Assembly: GCF_001026905.1 (NCBI RefSeq)
Contig: NZ_LAQL01000003.1
Location: 62,001 to 126,000 of the forward strand
Length of the DNA: 64,000 nt
Direction: 5' to 3'
DNA from: Kiloniella spongiae
Lineage (GTDB): Bacteria; Pseudomonadota; Alphaproteobacteria; Kiloniellales; Kiloniellaceae
A model generated the notes under the pieces. That model was not told the DNA's origin, did no database searches, and saw only the letters and a program-made list of their open reading frames with translations. The position numbers were made by a program, and so were the translations under genes. Within the stretch, counting starts at the first letter, position 1. Each line of letters starts with the position of its first letter. Shown here piece after piece: positions 51,940 through 61,358 of this stretch.

Positions 51940-52056
51940 TTGATTCCCCTCTTGTTGTGTTTTTATTTTTTCAGGGGCTTCTTACTCAATGTTGAAAGCG
52001 CCCCTCTGCATATTCGGTTCCAATGTTTTTATATTTTGGATCTTATGATCAGTTGC

Positions 52057-52084
52057 TACCAAATTGTCTGGTAACAATTTGGTA
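52057..52084. promoter_or_regulatory. TACCAAATTG palindrome between divergent operons
   Basis: TACCAAATTG and CAATTTGGTA are perfect ten-base arms with an eight-base spacer. TGGTAAC is also directly repeated within it. It lies between the usp/symporter operon and the EamA gene. The remaining part of 51940-52250 is AT-rich. Confidence 0.55.
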
Positions 52085-52250
52085 ACCATAACCTAAAGGC
52101 GAGAAAAATGCGATAGCTTTACTGTTAATGAGTAATTATCGATAACCTAAAAATGATTTTAATAGTTCGTTTGAAGACGAAGCATTTTTGTGATGATGTC
52201 ATTTATACTTTCCCATTCGGAATTGGTGATATTGAATTTAAAGGTCGATT

Positions 52251-53174
52251 ATGGTGGTGAAACAAAAGCAACCCACGCTCTTCATTGAGCTTGGTTTTCT
52301 CTCTCTACTCGCATTGTTATGGGGATCGTCTTATCTTTTTGCCAAGGTGGCAGTAACAGAGATTCCACCACTGACGCTGGTTGCGGTTCGTGTGAGCGGG
52401 GCGACACTTTTCTTGGCAGTAGTGTTGATCGTTAAAAAAGAACGGCTGCCTCGGGATCCGAGAAGTTGGAGGATGTTGTTCGTCCAGTCGGTTCTAAGCT
52501 CTATTGCTGCATGGACGATATTAGCGTGGGGACAACAGTACGTGGATAGTGCACTGGCGAGCGTGCTTAATTCGACATCACCAATCTTCGTTTTCTTTAT
52601 TACATTTCTTTTTACACGGCATGAAAAGGTAACAGGGTTAAAGCTTCTTGGAGCAACTCTTGGTCTTTTAGGAGTGATCTTTATCGTTGGCGTGGATGCG
52701 CTAAACGGTTTAGGTCAGGAAGTTCTGGGACAACTTTGTGCGGTTGGTGGCGCCTTCCTTTATGGTTGTGCCGCGATCTACGGCAAGCGCTTCACTCATT
52801 TGAGTTCGCCAGTCATTGCAACGGGCACAATGCTCTGGGCCAGCCTTGTTCTGGTCCCTGTTAGTCTGGTCGTTGATCGACCTTGGACTTTGACACCGTC
52901 CACAGAGGCACTTGGTTCTTTGATCATTCTGTCGATCTTTTGTACCGGTGTTGCGCTTCTGATCTATTTCCGCCTTATCAAAACACTGGGATCACTGGGC
53001 GTTGCCAGTCAGGCGTACTTGCGCGCAGGTGTCGGGGTAATGCTAGGCGTTGCTTTTCTGGGTGAAGAGATTTCATTTGTTGTTGCTATAGGAATTCTGG
53101 CCGCTGTCGTCGGCGTTGCAGCGATTAACATGCCAACAAAAGCAGCGGAACAAGAAAAGTTATCTAAGCCCTAG
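52251..53174 (+). CDS. EamA/DMT family transporter
   Basis: 307 residues with ten hydrophobic helices in two EamA repeats. Signatures are LLALLWGSSYLFAKVAVTEIPPLTLVAVR in repeat one, and LLIYFRLIKTLGSLGVASQAYLRAGVGVMLGVAFLGEEIS in repeat two. This is a RhaT/YdcZ-like small-molecule exporter; the substrate is unknown. AAAGGTCG precedes the ATG. Its stop codon overlaps the end of the convergent LysR gene by 11 bases, an arrangement that often marks a regulator and its target. Confidence 0.92.
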   Translation: MVVKQKQPTLFIELGFLSLLALLWGSSYLFAKVAVTEIPPLTLVAVRVSGATLFLAVVLIVKKERLPRDPRSWRMLFVQSVLSSIAAWTILAWGQQYVDSALASVLNSTSPIFVFFITFLFTRHEKVTGLKLLGATLGLLGVIFIVGVDALNGLGQEVLGQLCAVGGAFLYGCAAIYGKRFTHLSSPVIATGTMLWASLVLVPVSLVVDRPWTLTPSTEALGSLIILSIFCTGVALLIYFRLIKTLGSLGVASQAYLRAGVGVMLGVAFLGEEISFVVAIGILAAVVGVAAINMPTKAAEQEKLSKP

Positions 53175-54027
53175 AGGCTTGGAAGGCATCGCGTATTGCC
53201 TGGGCCATTCCTGATTTGGTGCTGCATTCGTGTTGTACGCGTTGTCGAAGAACAATGTTGGTACCCTGAAGCCTTGGAAATCCTTCTTCGGGTGTTAGTT
53301 CGCGGCAATCCGGCGGTATTTGGCTTTGCGCCAGAATGCCAACGGCAATCCCGGATGATACGGCGGCTTGCAGGCCAAATGTGCTGCTGCTGATATAGCT
53401 GATCTTATAGTCTTTTTTCTGCTGTTCCAAACAGGCCAGTGCCCAGTCGCGCCACCAGCATCCACTATCATAGACGGCAACAGGCATCGGGACGCATTCA
53501 TGTTGGCGATAGGTATCTGACGTAATCCAGACCACAGGGTTATTGAGGAGAATCTCGCCGCCAATTTTTGTGGCTTCTTCATGAAGTACAACCAGATCAA
53601 GTTCCCCTTTTTCCAGGCCTGTATTCAGGGCGGCAGATTGCGCACAGCGAACGGTTACTTCTGCTTGGGGGTGGGTTTTGGCAAAACGGGACAGAACACA
53701 GGGAAGGAAGGTCCCCCCATATTCTTCTGGTATGCCAATTCGAACAGTACCGTTTAGCGGATCTGATTGCAGGGATGCGGCGGCTTGATCTAGCAAAGAC
53801 AGGATGCGTTTTGCATCCTTGACCAGTTGTTCACCTGACGAGGTAAGGGTAACGCCACGGGGGCCGCGATCAAATAATTTTCCGTCAACAATTTCTTCCA
53901 ATTTTTTCATTTGAATGCTAACGGCAGACTGTGTTCGGCCAACAATTTCTGATGCCCGCGTGAAATTTTTCGTCTCTGCTATCGCGACAAAAGTACGGAG
54001 AAGATCGCTTTCCAGATTGGGATTCAT
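53164..54027 (-). CDS. LysR family transcriptional regulator
   Basis: 287 residues. The helix-turn-helix at about 8-67 (DLLRTFVAIAETKNFTRASEIVGRTQSAVSIQMKKLEEIVDGKLFDR) is typical of LysR. The effector domain starts near residue 92 (VRIGIPEEYGGTFLPCVLSRF). It converges with and overlaps the EamA exporter gene. It could regulate that gene or the DUF1127 gene 122 bases away, which is divergent. The effector is unknown. Confidence 0.93.
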   Translation of the reverse strand: MNPNLESDLLRTFVAIAETKNFTRASEIVGRTQSAVSIQMKKLEEIVDGKLFDRGPRGVTLTSSGEQLVKDAKRILSLLDQAAASLQSDPLNGTVRIGIPEEYGGTFLPCVLSRFAKTHPQAEVTVRCAQSAALNTGLEKGELDLVVLHEEATKIGGEILLNNPVVWITSDTYRQHECVPMPVAVYDSGCWWRDWALACLEQQKKDYKISYISSSTFGLQAAVSSGIAVGILAQSQIPPDCRELTPEEGFPRLQGTNIVLRQRVQHECSTKSGMAQAIRDAFQASRA

Positions 54028-54149
54028 AAGTCAGTCCTGAAAAAAGAATAATCATAAATTATTCGAATGCCTGTCATTTTAACTATTAATTTCAGGAATG
54101 TCTAGTGCGTGCCTATATTCAGAAGTAACAGAAATAAGGAATTGGTGAG

Positions 54150-54458
54150 ATGACACATAAAATTGAAAACACACTAGGTCCTGAATTCATATCTTTGGCC
54201 GATACGTGGGTATCGAATATTCGATCCTGGTTTCTTGCGCGGCGACAGAAAAATGCCCGAAAGCGCGAGATACATGCACTGTTGTCCTATGACGATAAGT
54301 GGCTCGAAGAAGTAGGCCTATCCCGTGCACAACTGGTTGGCGAACTTGGATATGATCCTCGTGAACTTCCAAGTGTAGTTGGCGTTGTGGAATACCGATT
54401 TATGCATTTATCAACAGGTCATAATCAGGGTGATAAGTACATTAAACGACGCCCATGA
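54150..54458 (+). CDS. DUF1127 protein
   Basis: 102 residues. The DUF1127 pattern is in the middle (about 28-70): WFLARRQKNARKREIHALLSYDDKWLEEVGLSRAQLVGELGYD. The C-terminal 30 residues are an extension with a basic end. This is the second DUF1127 member in the window, longer than that at 14729. AAGGAATTGGTGAG precedes the ATG. It is divergent from the LysR gene, which may control it. A small membrane protein gene follows after 85 bases. Confidence 0.8.
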   Translation: MTHKIENTLGPEFISLADTWVSNIRSWFLARRQKNARKREIHALLSYDDKWLEEVGLSRAQLVGELGYDPRELPSVVGVVEYRFMHLSTGHNQGDKYIKRRP

Positions 54459-54543
54459 TGTGTCGTGAATAGAGCTGATTTATAGTGTGTGATCAACAGC
54501 TTGCTTCTCTGAATGTGCTGTAGTTTTACGAGGAAATAGAACC

Positions 54544-54771
54544 ATGATAGATAAAAATGAAGTTCAAAGACGAGCGGGAAATTTGTTGGTTGCGATGGTG
54601 GTCACGGTTTCTACTGCATTGGTTTTGTTATCGAATAATCATTCTGGTCAGAATGATGCGAAAGGCAGGACAGAGTTGATTATCGCTACACAGATTTCAG
54701 AAGAAAATAGCGGGGATAATTTAAGTGTTCCTACTATCCCGCCTGTTTTACAAAAGCGGTATTATAAGTGA
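54544..54771 (+). CDS. small single-helix membrane or secreted protein
   Basis: 75 residues with GAGGAAATAGAACC upstream. A basic start (NEVQRRAGN) precedes one hydrophobic helix at about 14-31 (LLVAMVVTVSTALVLL), followed by a polar tail of about 45 residues. It could be a type II membrane anchor. No family is recognised. It shares direction with the DUF1127 gene and its stop codon is four bases from the end of the convergent XRE gene. Confidence 0.6.
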   Translation: MIDKNEVQRRAGNLLVAMVVTVSTALVLLSNNHSGQNDAKGRTELIIATQISEENSGDNLSVPTIPPVLQKRYYK

Positions 54772-54775
54772 GATG

Positions 54776-55588
54776 CTAAAGCTCGAAATTAAAAAGCTGG
54801 CTGCCGCCAATGACATTGGGTTCACCCAGATAATTTCGCACCTGTGGATCTACCAATCTCGAGGAAATATCGTGCACACCAACCATTTTTAGGGCTTCTT
54901 TTGTATCAGCATTTGGGCCGAGATATTTCCAAACAGATTTGGACATATAGGGGTGACGACGTTGGCTTGAAACACCAAAAGTCACCCCTTGCATATAGGT
55001 GAGGCGGCTTCTGCTCATGGGATAGAGAATGGTTTCGACGATGGCGTCTTTAGCAAGTTCTTGAAATTCGACGACAAAGATACGATTGCCGAGCAAAGTT
55101 GCCTGTCCCCGATATTTTGACAAGAAAAAAGCATTATCATCCGGATCGCGGGATCGTTCGATTGTTTTGGTCTGAACGATACCATCTTTTTCAAACAAGT
55201 GGGTCACGGCACAGAGAATTCTTCCTTTCCAGCTAAAGGAATGAAAATAGCAAAGATAAAGGCCCAGGTATTTTGACAGGCTTCGTCCCTGATTTTGGAA
55301 AGCCATCGCCAGCGGACCGTGCATCGGTCGAGATGATTTTGATTGTATCTGTCTATGGATGATTGCTTCGGTCTGTTGAAATTCATCCTCAGGCAGGTAA
55401 AGGTCTGACAACCTGATCTCAAAATAATCGCATATTTTGTGCATGTTTTTATTGGACGGGGTGGAGGTGCCGTTAAGGTATTTACTGAACTGTTGCCTGT
55501 TAATGCCCATTGCCCGACAAGCTTCTGAAACAGAAGCCTCGTAAGTGCATAAAAAGCTCAGGTTTTTGCAAAAATCAGATTCGATCAC
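54776..55588 (-). CDS. XRE-type transcriptional regulator with large C-terminal domain
   Basis: 270 residues starting at GTG. The helix-turn-helix is at about 14-60 (YEASVSEACRAMGINRQQFSKYLNGTSTPSNKNMHKICDYFEI). The remaining 200 residues form a mixed alpha/beta domain with no recognised family (KSVWKYLGPNADTKEALKMVG near the end). It is divergent from the dipeptide-type ABC operon with a 276-base gap and is the nearest candidate regulator for it. The ribosome site is weak. The 55589-55864 region is AT-rich with no clear operator. Confidence 0.8.
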   Translation of the reverse strand: MIESDFCKNLSFLCTYEASVSEACRAMGINRQQFSKYLNGTSTPSNKNMHKICDYFEIRLSDLYLPEDEFQQTEAIIHRQIQSKSSRPMHGPLAMAFQNQGRSLSKYLGLYLCYFHSFSWKGRILCAVTHLFEKDGIVQTKTIERSRDPDDNAFFLSKYRGQATLLGNRIFVVEFQELAKDAIVETILYPMSRSRLTYMQGVTFGVSSQRRHPYMSKSVWKYLGPNADTKEALKMVGVHDISSRLVDPQVRNYLGEPNVIGGSQLFNFEL

Positions 55589-55864
55589 GACTGGAAATCC
55601 TGCTTATCATACGAGAAGATCCGCCCTGTATAAGCGGGATATCAGATGTTTTTTTCATTTGTATCATGAAATATTATTAATTTTAAGCGAGTTTACGCTC
55701 TTTTTGCGAAAAAGTGCAACAAGTAGCGCGCATACGCGAAATTGTAATCCATTTTCTAACAGGTCAGTCTTTTCTTCGAGGGATGAAAACTGCGGGCATC
55801 TTTCCGAACGCGCGCAGATATCAATATCCGCTAAAGGACAGCTATCCCCTGGGAGGAAAGAAAA

Positions 55865-57433
55865 ATGAAAAAAACAAATATTGAGTGGACAAAAATACCT
55901 GTAGGTCGCAGGAGCTTTTTACAAGGTGCATCAATGCTTGGTTTAGCAGGTGCAACTGGTCTTGGCTTTTCTGGCAATGCGTTTGCTGATGGTGCAGTTT
56001 TAAAAACCAGAGCTTACGCGGACATGCGATCGTTGGATCCGGCTTTTTCACAAGGTGTTCCTGATGAAGAGATTCAAGCGCCGATCTATAACAAGCTCAT
56101 TCAATACAAGTCTGGAAGTGAATGGGGCTGGCAGCTGGATGCAGCCGAGAGTATTGAACAGGTTGACGGTACGCATATCAATTTTACGCTGAAAGACAAT
56201 ATTGGTTTCACGAATGGCTTTGGTGCCATGACCGCTGAAGATGTGAAATATTCATTTGAGCGAATTATAGATGATAAACTGGAATCATCGAACAAACCTG
56301 ACTGGAGCGCGCTGGATCACGTTGAAGTCACAGGTGAGCGCACAGGAACTATCGTGCTGAAGAATGCTTTCCAGCCTTTGTGGAGCATCACACTTCCCTA
56401 TATTGCTGGTAACATTGTCTCTAAAAAGGCATTTGAATCTGTCGGTGGTAAAATCGATACCACGCCAGTGGCAACGTCGGGACCTTATATGCACAAGTCC
56501 TGGGTGCCAAAACAGAAAACAACGCTGGTTCGTAATCCAGATTGGAAAGGTGATCCGGCTGCTTTTGATGAAATTCAGATCTACCCAATTGATGATGAAA
56601 AAGCATCCGAAATCGCGTATGAAGCAAATTCAATTGATTTCACACGTGTAAGCCTTGATTCACTGGACAGGTTAAAATCATCCCCACCAGAAAACACGAC
56701 AGTCGCGGAATTCCCGTCACTGTTTTATGTCTGGGTTGGAATGAACCTGAGCAATCCGAAGTTGGGTAATTTGAAGCTTCGCCAGGCAATTCAATACGCA
56801 ATTGATGTTCCGTCTATTATGCAGGCATCCTATTTTGGCGGGGCGGCACCATCAACGGGCATTATTGCACCCGGCCTTTCCGGGCATCGCGATCAGTCTT
56901 TAACGGGGATTGCTGCGAACCTCGAAATGGCGCAAAAACTGATGGATGAGTCTGGTGAGAGTAATGTCTCGTTGACGATTGATATCCTGAACAAGTCAAC
57001 GAATGTTACCACCGCGCAAATTATTCAGGCTAACCTTGCTGCAATTGGTATCTCGCTTGAGGTGCGTTTGCACGAAGGGGCAACCTTCTGGAATTTAGGT
57101 GGTAACGAAGATCTCGAATTGATTCTGAATCGTTTCTCAATGACGCCAGATCCTTACTATGCAACATCCTGGTTTATCACAGAACAAGCCGGAGTTTGGA
57201 ACTGGGAACGTTTTGGCAGTGAAGAGTTTGATAAAATTCATACTGATGCCCAAGCCGAAAGCGATCCGGTCAAACGCAATCAGATGTACCAACGTGCGCA
57301 GGATCTGATGGAAGAGAGTGGGGCCTATAAGTTCATTACCCACGAGGCAACACCAAATATTTATCGCAATACAATCTCGCCAGCGCTAAGGCCGGATGGA
57401 TTACCGCTCTACAGGTACTTCAGTAAGGCATAG
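55865..57433 (+). CDS. ABC transporter substrate-binding protein, peptide/opine type (SBP_bac_5)
   Basis: 522 residues with a twin-arginine signal (VGRRSFLQG, then a hydrophobic stretch ending NAFA), so it should be exported folded through Tat. The mature domain matches family 5 (DppA/OppA-like): MRSLDPAFSQGVPDEEI, GAMTAEDVKYSFERI, TSGPYMHKSW and LRQAIQYAID. GGGAGG precedes the ATG. It leads an operon with two permeases, two ATPases and an amidohydrolase. The ligand may be a di/oligopeptide or N-acyl amino acid derivative that the amidohydrolase then cleaves; that link is inferred. Confidence 0.95.
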   Translation: MKKTNIEWTKIPVGRRSFLQGASMLGLAGATGLGFSGNAFADGAVLKTRAYADMRSLDPAFSQGVPDEEIQAPIYNKLIQYKSGSEWGWQLDAAESIEQVDGTHINFTLKDNIGFTNGFGAMTAEDVKYSFERIIDDKLESSNKPDWSALDHVEVTGERTGTIVLKNAFQPLWSITLPYIAGNIVSKKAFESVGGKIDTTPVATSGPYMHKSWVPKQKTTLVRNPDWKGDPAAFDEIQIYPIDDEKASEIAYEANSIDFTRVSLDSLDRLKSSPPENTTVAEFPSLFYVWVGMNLSNPKLGNLKLRQAIQYAIDVPSIMQASYFGGAAPSTGIIAPGLSGHRDQSLTGIAANLEMAQKLMDESGESNVSLTIDILNKSTNVTTAQIIQANLAAIGISLEVRLHEGATFWNLGGNEDLELILNRFSMTPDPYYATSWFITEQAGVWNWERFGSEEFDKIHTDAQAESDPVKRNQMYQRAQDLMEESGAYKFITHEATPNIYRNTISPALRPDGLPLYRYFSKA

Positions 57434-57539
57434 TTTCCCTGAGGGCGGCGGCTGGTGGTTCTGTCGCTGCCCACTTTTTTGCGGTGATATTGTTGCTTTA
57501 AATTTCCTCGAAATACCTCTGGCATGAAAGACTGTTGAA

Positions 57540-58484
57540 ATGCTGTCTTATATCTTAAGGCGAACTGGCTTGGCGCTTGTGATTACAGTGCTTGCAGTGT
57601 CGTTGCTCTTCGTAATTATTCATATGATTCCGGGTGATCCCGTCAGTACGATGCTGGGCCCTAAAGCATCCCCGGAATTACGGGCGGCTCTTGAAGAACG
57701 CATGGGTCTTAACGAACCTCTGTTGATTCAAATCGGGTTGTTTTTTGCCAATATGCTCAGGGGAGATTTGGGAATTGATGTTTTCTCCAATCGCCAGGTC
57801 ACGGATATTGTTCTTGGGCAGGTACCCTATACGCTGACGCTTATTCTGACCTCGATAGGTTGGTCGGCGATTATTGGTATTGCGCTGGGCTGTTATTCCG
57901 CAGCAAACCGTAATTCTTTTGGTGATCGCTTAACCGGAGTTCTTTCAGTCAGCATGATTGCGGTGCCAGCATTTGTGGTTTCTCTGTATTCGCTTTTGTT
58001 TTTTGCCGTAACCTTGAAATGGTTCCCGGCAATTGGCGCCGGAGAACCCGGTGATTTTGGCGATCAGCTCTGGCATCTCGTTTTGCCTAGTCTGGCGATT
58101 GGTTTGTCATGGGTTGGGTACATTGCAAGGTTGGTCCGGGCCTCAATGCTTGAGATAATGGGTGAAGGTCATGTGCGCACAGCCCGTGCCTTTGGCTTAC
58201 CGGAACGATGGATTACCTATCGCTATGCATTACGGCTTGCCATCCTGCCTACGGTAACCGTCATTGGTGTTGGTATGGGGTTTCTCTTATCAGCGGCTGT
58301 TTTTACAGAAATTGTCTTTTCCAGACCGGGCCTTGGCAAGTTGGTGATCGATTCAATAACCACGCGCAACTATCCCGTGGTTATGGGGTCTGTGCTGTTT
58401 TCTACTCTGATTTTCGTCGCTTCTACGACCTTGGCTGACATTATCAATGCGCTGCTCGATCCGCGTCTACGGTCTGCAAGATAG
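57540..58484 (+). CDS. dipeptide-type ABC permease, DppB-like
   Basis: 314 residues with six membrane helices. The N-terminus (MLSYILRRTGLALVITVLAVSLLFVIIHMIPGDPV) and the EAA loop (EGHVRTARAFGLPERWITYRYALRLAILP) are typical of DppB/OppB. It forms the pore with the next gene product. The ribosome site is weak, but the gene lies in line with the binding-protein gene 107 bases upstream. Confidence 0.95.
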   Translation: MLSYILRRTGLALVITVLAVSLLFVIIHMIPGDPVSTMLGPKASPELRAALEERMGLNEPLLIQIGLFFANMLRGDLGIDVFSNRQVTDIVLGQVPYTLTLILTSIGWSAIIGIALGCYSAANRNSFGDRLTGVLSVSMIAVPAFVVSLYSLLFFAVTLKWFPAIGAGEPGDFGDQLWHLVLPSLAIGLSWVGYIARLVRASMLEIMGEGHVRTARAFGLPERWITYRYALRLAILPTVTVIGVGMGFLLSAAVFTEIVFSRPGLGKLVIDSITTRNYPVVMGSVLFSTLIFVASTTLADIINALLDPRLRSAR

Positions 58485-58485
58485 G

Positions 58486-59370
58486 ATGGATATTGTGAAT
58501 AAACCCGCTAAAAACAATTCAGAAATTGTAGAAATTTTTCGCCATCTTATCCGTGATCGACTGGGGCTTCTCGGATTGATTATCGTAATGCTTATTATCG
58601 GAAGTGCGTTATTCGCTCCTTTGATAGCACCCTATGATCCCGTTGCTTTGAATATTCCCGACCGTGTTCAAGGTCCCAGTTTTGTCCATCTGTTAGGGAC
58701 AGACCAACTGGGAAGAGACACTTTTTCACGGGTCATATACGGTGGCAGAGTGGCTTTGCAGGTCGCCTTGCCGACAATAGCCGGGGCTTTATTCCTTGGT
58801 CTCGTGTTGGGAATGATAGCCGGATATGGTCCAAAGTGGCTGGACAATCTAATCCTGCTTTTCTTTGATACTGTACGCTCTTTCCCAACCGTTATGTTTG
58901 CTCTTGCTGTGGTGGCGCTTGTCGGGCCAAGCCTGAACACGGTTATCTTTGTGATTATGGCAACGTCAATTCCCACCTATGGGCGCGTTGTTCGCACCAT
59001 GACCCTGTCTATTAAAACCAGTGAATTCATCATGGCAGAGCGCTCACTTGGTGCATCCACCTTTCGTATCATGTCAGTCCATATTCTGCCGAATGTATTG
59101 GGACCATTAGCCGTTTTGGCGGCGATGGATATTCCAACTGTTGTCGGTCTGGAAGCCGGATTGAGTTTTCTAGGGATGGGCGTAAAGCCACCGACACCAT
59201 CGTGGGGATCTTTGTTAAATGATGGCTATTCCCTTATTCGCAACACACCCTGGTTGATTGTCGCCGGGGGGATCCCACTCATCCTGATTACACTCGGGTT
59301 TACCTTTTTGGGTGAAGCACTCCGGGATGTTGTTGATCCGAAACTACGTGGTCGTGGAGGTGCAAAATAA
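58486..59370 (+). CDS. dipeptide-type ABC permease, DppC-like
   Basis: About 294 residues from ATG 58486, one base after the preceding stop; a GTG at 58495 has a better-placed AGGA and may be used instead. The N-terminal OppC-type segment and GTDQLGRDTFSRVIYGGRVAL are diagnostic, with five further membrane helices and the loop AERSLGASTFRIMSVHILPN. It pairs with the DppB-like permease. It overlaps the next gene by one base. Confidence 0.95.
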   Translation: MDIVNKPAKNNSEIVEIFRHLIRDRLGLLGLIIVMLIIGSALFAPLIAPYDPVALNIPDRVQGPSFVHLLGTDQLGRDTFSRVIYGGRVALQVALPTIAGALFLGLVLGMIAGYGPKWLDNLILLFFDTVRSFPTVMFALAVVALVGPSLNTVIFVIMATSIPTYGRVVRTMTLSIKTSEFIMAERSLGASTFRIMSVHILPNVLGPLAVLAAMDIPTVVGLEAGLSFLGMGVKPPTPSWGSLLNDGYSLIRNTPWLIVAGGIPLILITLGFTFLGEALRDVVDPKLRGRGGAK

Positions 59371-60377
59371 TGCCAGATACGAACGTTCTTGATGTGAAAA
59401 ATCTTTCCGTTTCCTATTCGACACCCCGTGGAGATCTAAAGGCCTTGCGTAATGTTTCCATGGCGATCGGACAGAAAAAAATTGTTGGCATTGTTGGGGA
59501 AAGCGGCTGCGGAAAATCAACCCTTATCTCGGCAATCATCCGGCTAATGGCAAATAATGCGACTGTTCATTCTGGTGAGATCTTGTTTCATAATAGTAAC
59601 TTGCTTGATTTTAAAGAGCGGGAAATGCGCGCCTTGCGTGGCATCGATATTTCCATGGTTTTTCAGGACCCGATGCAAACCCACAACCCGGTTCTGACCA
59701 TTGGTCAGCAGATGATTGATATCCAGTATCGGGACAAGCTATCAAAATCAAAAAAACGTCAACGAGCGGCAGAGATGTTGTCACTGGTTGGTATTCCTGA
59801 TGCGCAGGCACGACTTAACCAGTATCCTTATGAATTTTCCGGGGGTATGCGCCAGCGGATTGCTATTGCGATGGCTTTGATGGCTAAACCTGATCTTTTG
59901 ATTGCTGATGAACCGACAACAGCTCTGGATGCCACGCTTGAAGTGCAAATTATTAAACGCCTCGAAGAGCTCCAGGAAGAAATCGGGTGTTCCATCTTGT
60001 TTATTTCGCACCATCTTGGCGTAATTGCCGAGCTATGTGATGAAGTTGTTGTGATGTATGCGGGTGAAGTGGTCGAACAGGGATCTGTCAGAGATGTCTT
60101 TCATAGCCCTGCTCATCCCTATACAGCAGCTCTCTTGAAATGCGATCCCGGCCATATTAAGGAAAAAACCCGTAATTTACCAACTATTCCCGGTGAAATT
60201 CCTGATTTAGTCGATGTGCCCGCCGGATGTATTTTTCAAGATCGCTGTTCCAGGAAAGTTCCGCAATGTCAGGTCAAAAGACCTCTGTTTGAAGCTGTAA
60301 ATGAACAGCATTCCGTCGCTTGTCACTTAAACAATAAAAATGCTGATGACTCAGACCATAAGGAGGCAAGAGGATGA
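59370..60377 (+). CDS. dipeptide-type ABC ATPase, DppD-like
   Basis: 335 residues. Walker A is GESGCGKS at about 43-50, the Q loop is in VFQDPMQTHNP, the signature is SGGMRQR and Walker B is LLIADEPTT. The C-terminal oligopeptide-type cluster with CIFQDRC...CQVKRP may hold an iron-sulfur cluster, as in OppD/DppD. GGAGGTGCAAAATA precedes the ATG, and the gene overlaps its neighbours at both ends. Confidence 0.96.
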   Translation: MPDTNVLDVKNLSVSYSTPRGDLKALRNVSMAIGQKKIVGIVGESGCGKSTLISAIIRLMANNATVHSGEILFHNSNLLDFKEREMRALRGIDISMVFQDPMQTHNPVLTIGQQMIDIQYRDKLSKSKKRQRAAEMLSLVGIPDAQARLNQYPYEFSGGMRQRIAIAMALMAKPDLLIADEPTTALDATLEVQIIKRLEELQEEIGCSILFISHHLGVIAELCDEVVVMYAGEVVEQGSVRDVFHSPAHPYTAALLKCDPGHIKEKTRNLPTIPGEIPDLVDVPAGCIFQDRCSRKVPQCQVKRPLFEAVNEQHSVACHLNNKNADDSDHKEARG

Positions 60378-61357
60378 GTACTCTTCTGGAAGTCGAAGAT
60401 GTTTTTGTCAGGTTCGGTGTCCGAAACAAAAGCCTGTTCGGAAGCAGATTGAGTATTGATGCTGTCTCGGGTGTCAGTCTGTCAATTGAGGCAGGAAAAA
60501 CCTATGGCATTGTTGGCGAAAGTGGATCTGGTAAAACAACATTGGCACAGGCAGTTGCTGGATTGCATCATGCCAGTGAAGGTTCAATTCGTTATGGAGA
60601 TCAGGAACTAAGAGGCCTTCCCGAAGCTGAATTTCGTCCTCTGCGCAGTGAAATTGTTATGATGTTTCAAGATCCGATTGGTAGCCTTAGCCCACGTTTG
60701 AATATTAGGGCACTGATCACAGAGCCTTTTCGTATTCAGGGTATGAAAGGCAAAGACCTGGATGCAGAGGCAAATCGATTATTAAAAATGGTTGGTTTGC
60801 CCGCTGAATTTGCCAATCGCTATCCCTATCAAATTTCGGGTGGGCAGGCTCGGCGGGTCGGGGTTGCAAGGGCTTTGGCATTAGAGCCTAAACTGCTTAT
60901 TGCAGATGAACCAACAGCAGGATTGGATGTATCTATCCAAGGGGAAATGCTCAATCTACTGGCTCGTCTTCAAGATGAATTGGGGCTGGCGATTATGATC
61001 ATCACCCATAACCTGAATGTTGTGCGGCATATTACTGATAAGGTCGGGATTATGTATCTGGGGAAGCTCGTTGAAGAAGGGCCAACGGAAGAAGTCTTCG
61101 CTAATCCTCAGCACCCCTATACGTTGGCGTTATTAGCGGCAAATCCGGAACCTGATCCGGATGCAAAGCTAATGCGGGTAGAATTAAATGGTGAGCCGCC
61201 AAGTATTTTGCGACGCCCAACAGGCTGTGAGTTTCATAATCGCTGCCCCTTTGTACATTCTTCTTGTTCAACCGACATTCCCAAATGGACAAAAGCCGAA
61301 AGTGGCAGTTTTCATCGCTGTCACACGCCTAAAATTTGGGAAAACTCAGGTAATTAA
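60374..61357 (+). CDS. dipeptide-type ABC ATPase, DppF-like
   Basis: 327 residues with AAGGAGG before the ATG, four-base overlap with DppD. Walker A GESGSGKT (about 48-55), Q loop FQDPIGSLSP, signature SGGQARR and Walker B LLIADEPTAGLD are intact. The cysteines of the C-terminal CEFHNRCPFVHSSC cluster are present. It completes a standard importer with two permeases, two ATPases and a Tat-exported binding protein. Confidence 0.96.
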   Translation: MSTLLEVEDVFVRFGVRNKSLFGSRLSIDAVSGVSLSIEAGKTYGIVGESGSGKTTLAQAVAGLHHASEGSIRYGDQELRGLPEAEFRPLRSEIVMMFQDPIGSLSPRLNIRALITEPFRIQGMKGKDLDAEANRLLKMVGLPAEFANRYPYQISGGQARRVGVARALALEPKLLIADEPTAGLDVSIQGEMLNLLARLQDELGLAIMIITHNLNVVRHITDKVGIMYLGKLVEEGPTEEVFANPQHPYTLALLAANPEPDPDAKLMRVELNGEPPSILRRPTGCEFHNRCPFVHSSCSTDIPKWTKAESGSFHRCHTPKIWENSGN

Positions 61358-61358
61358 T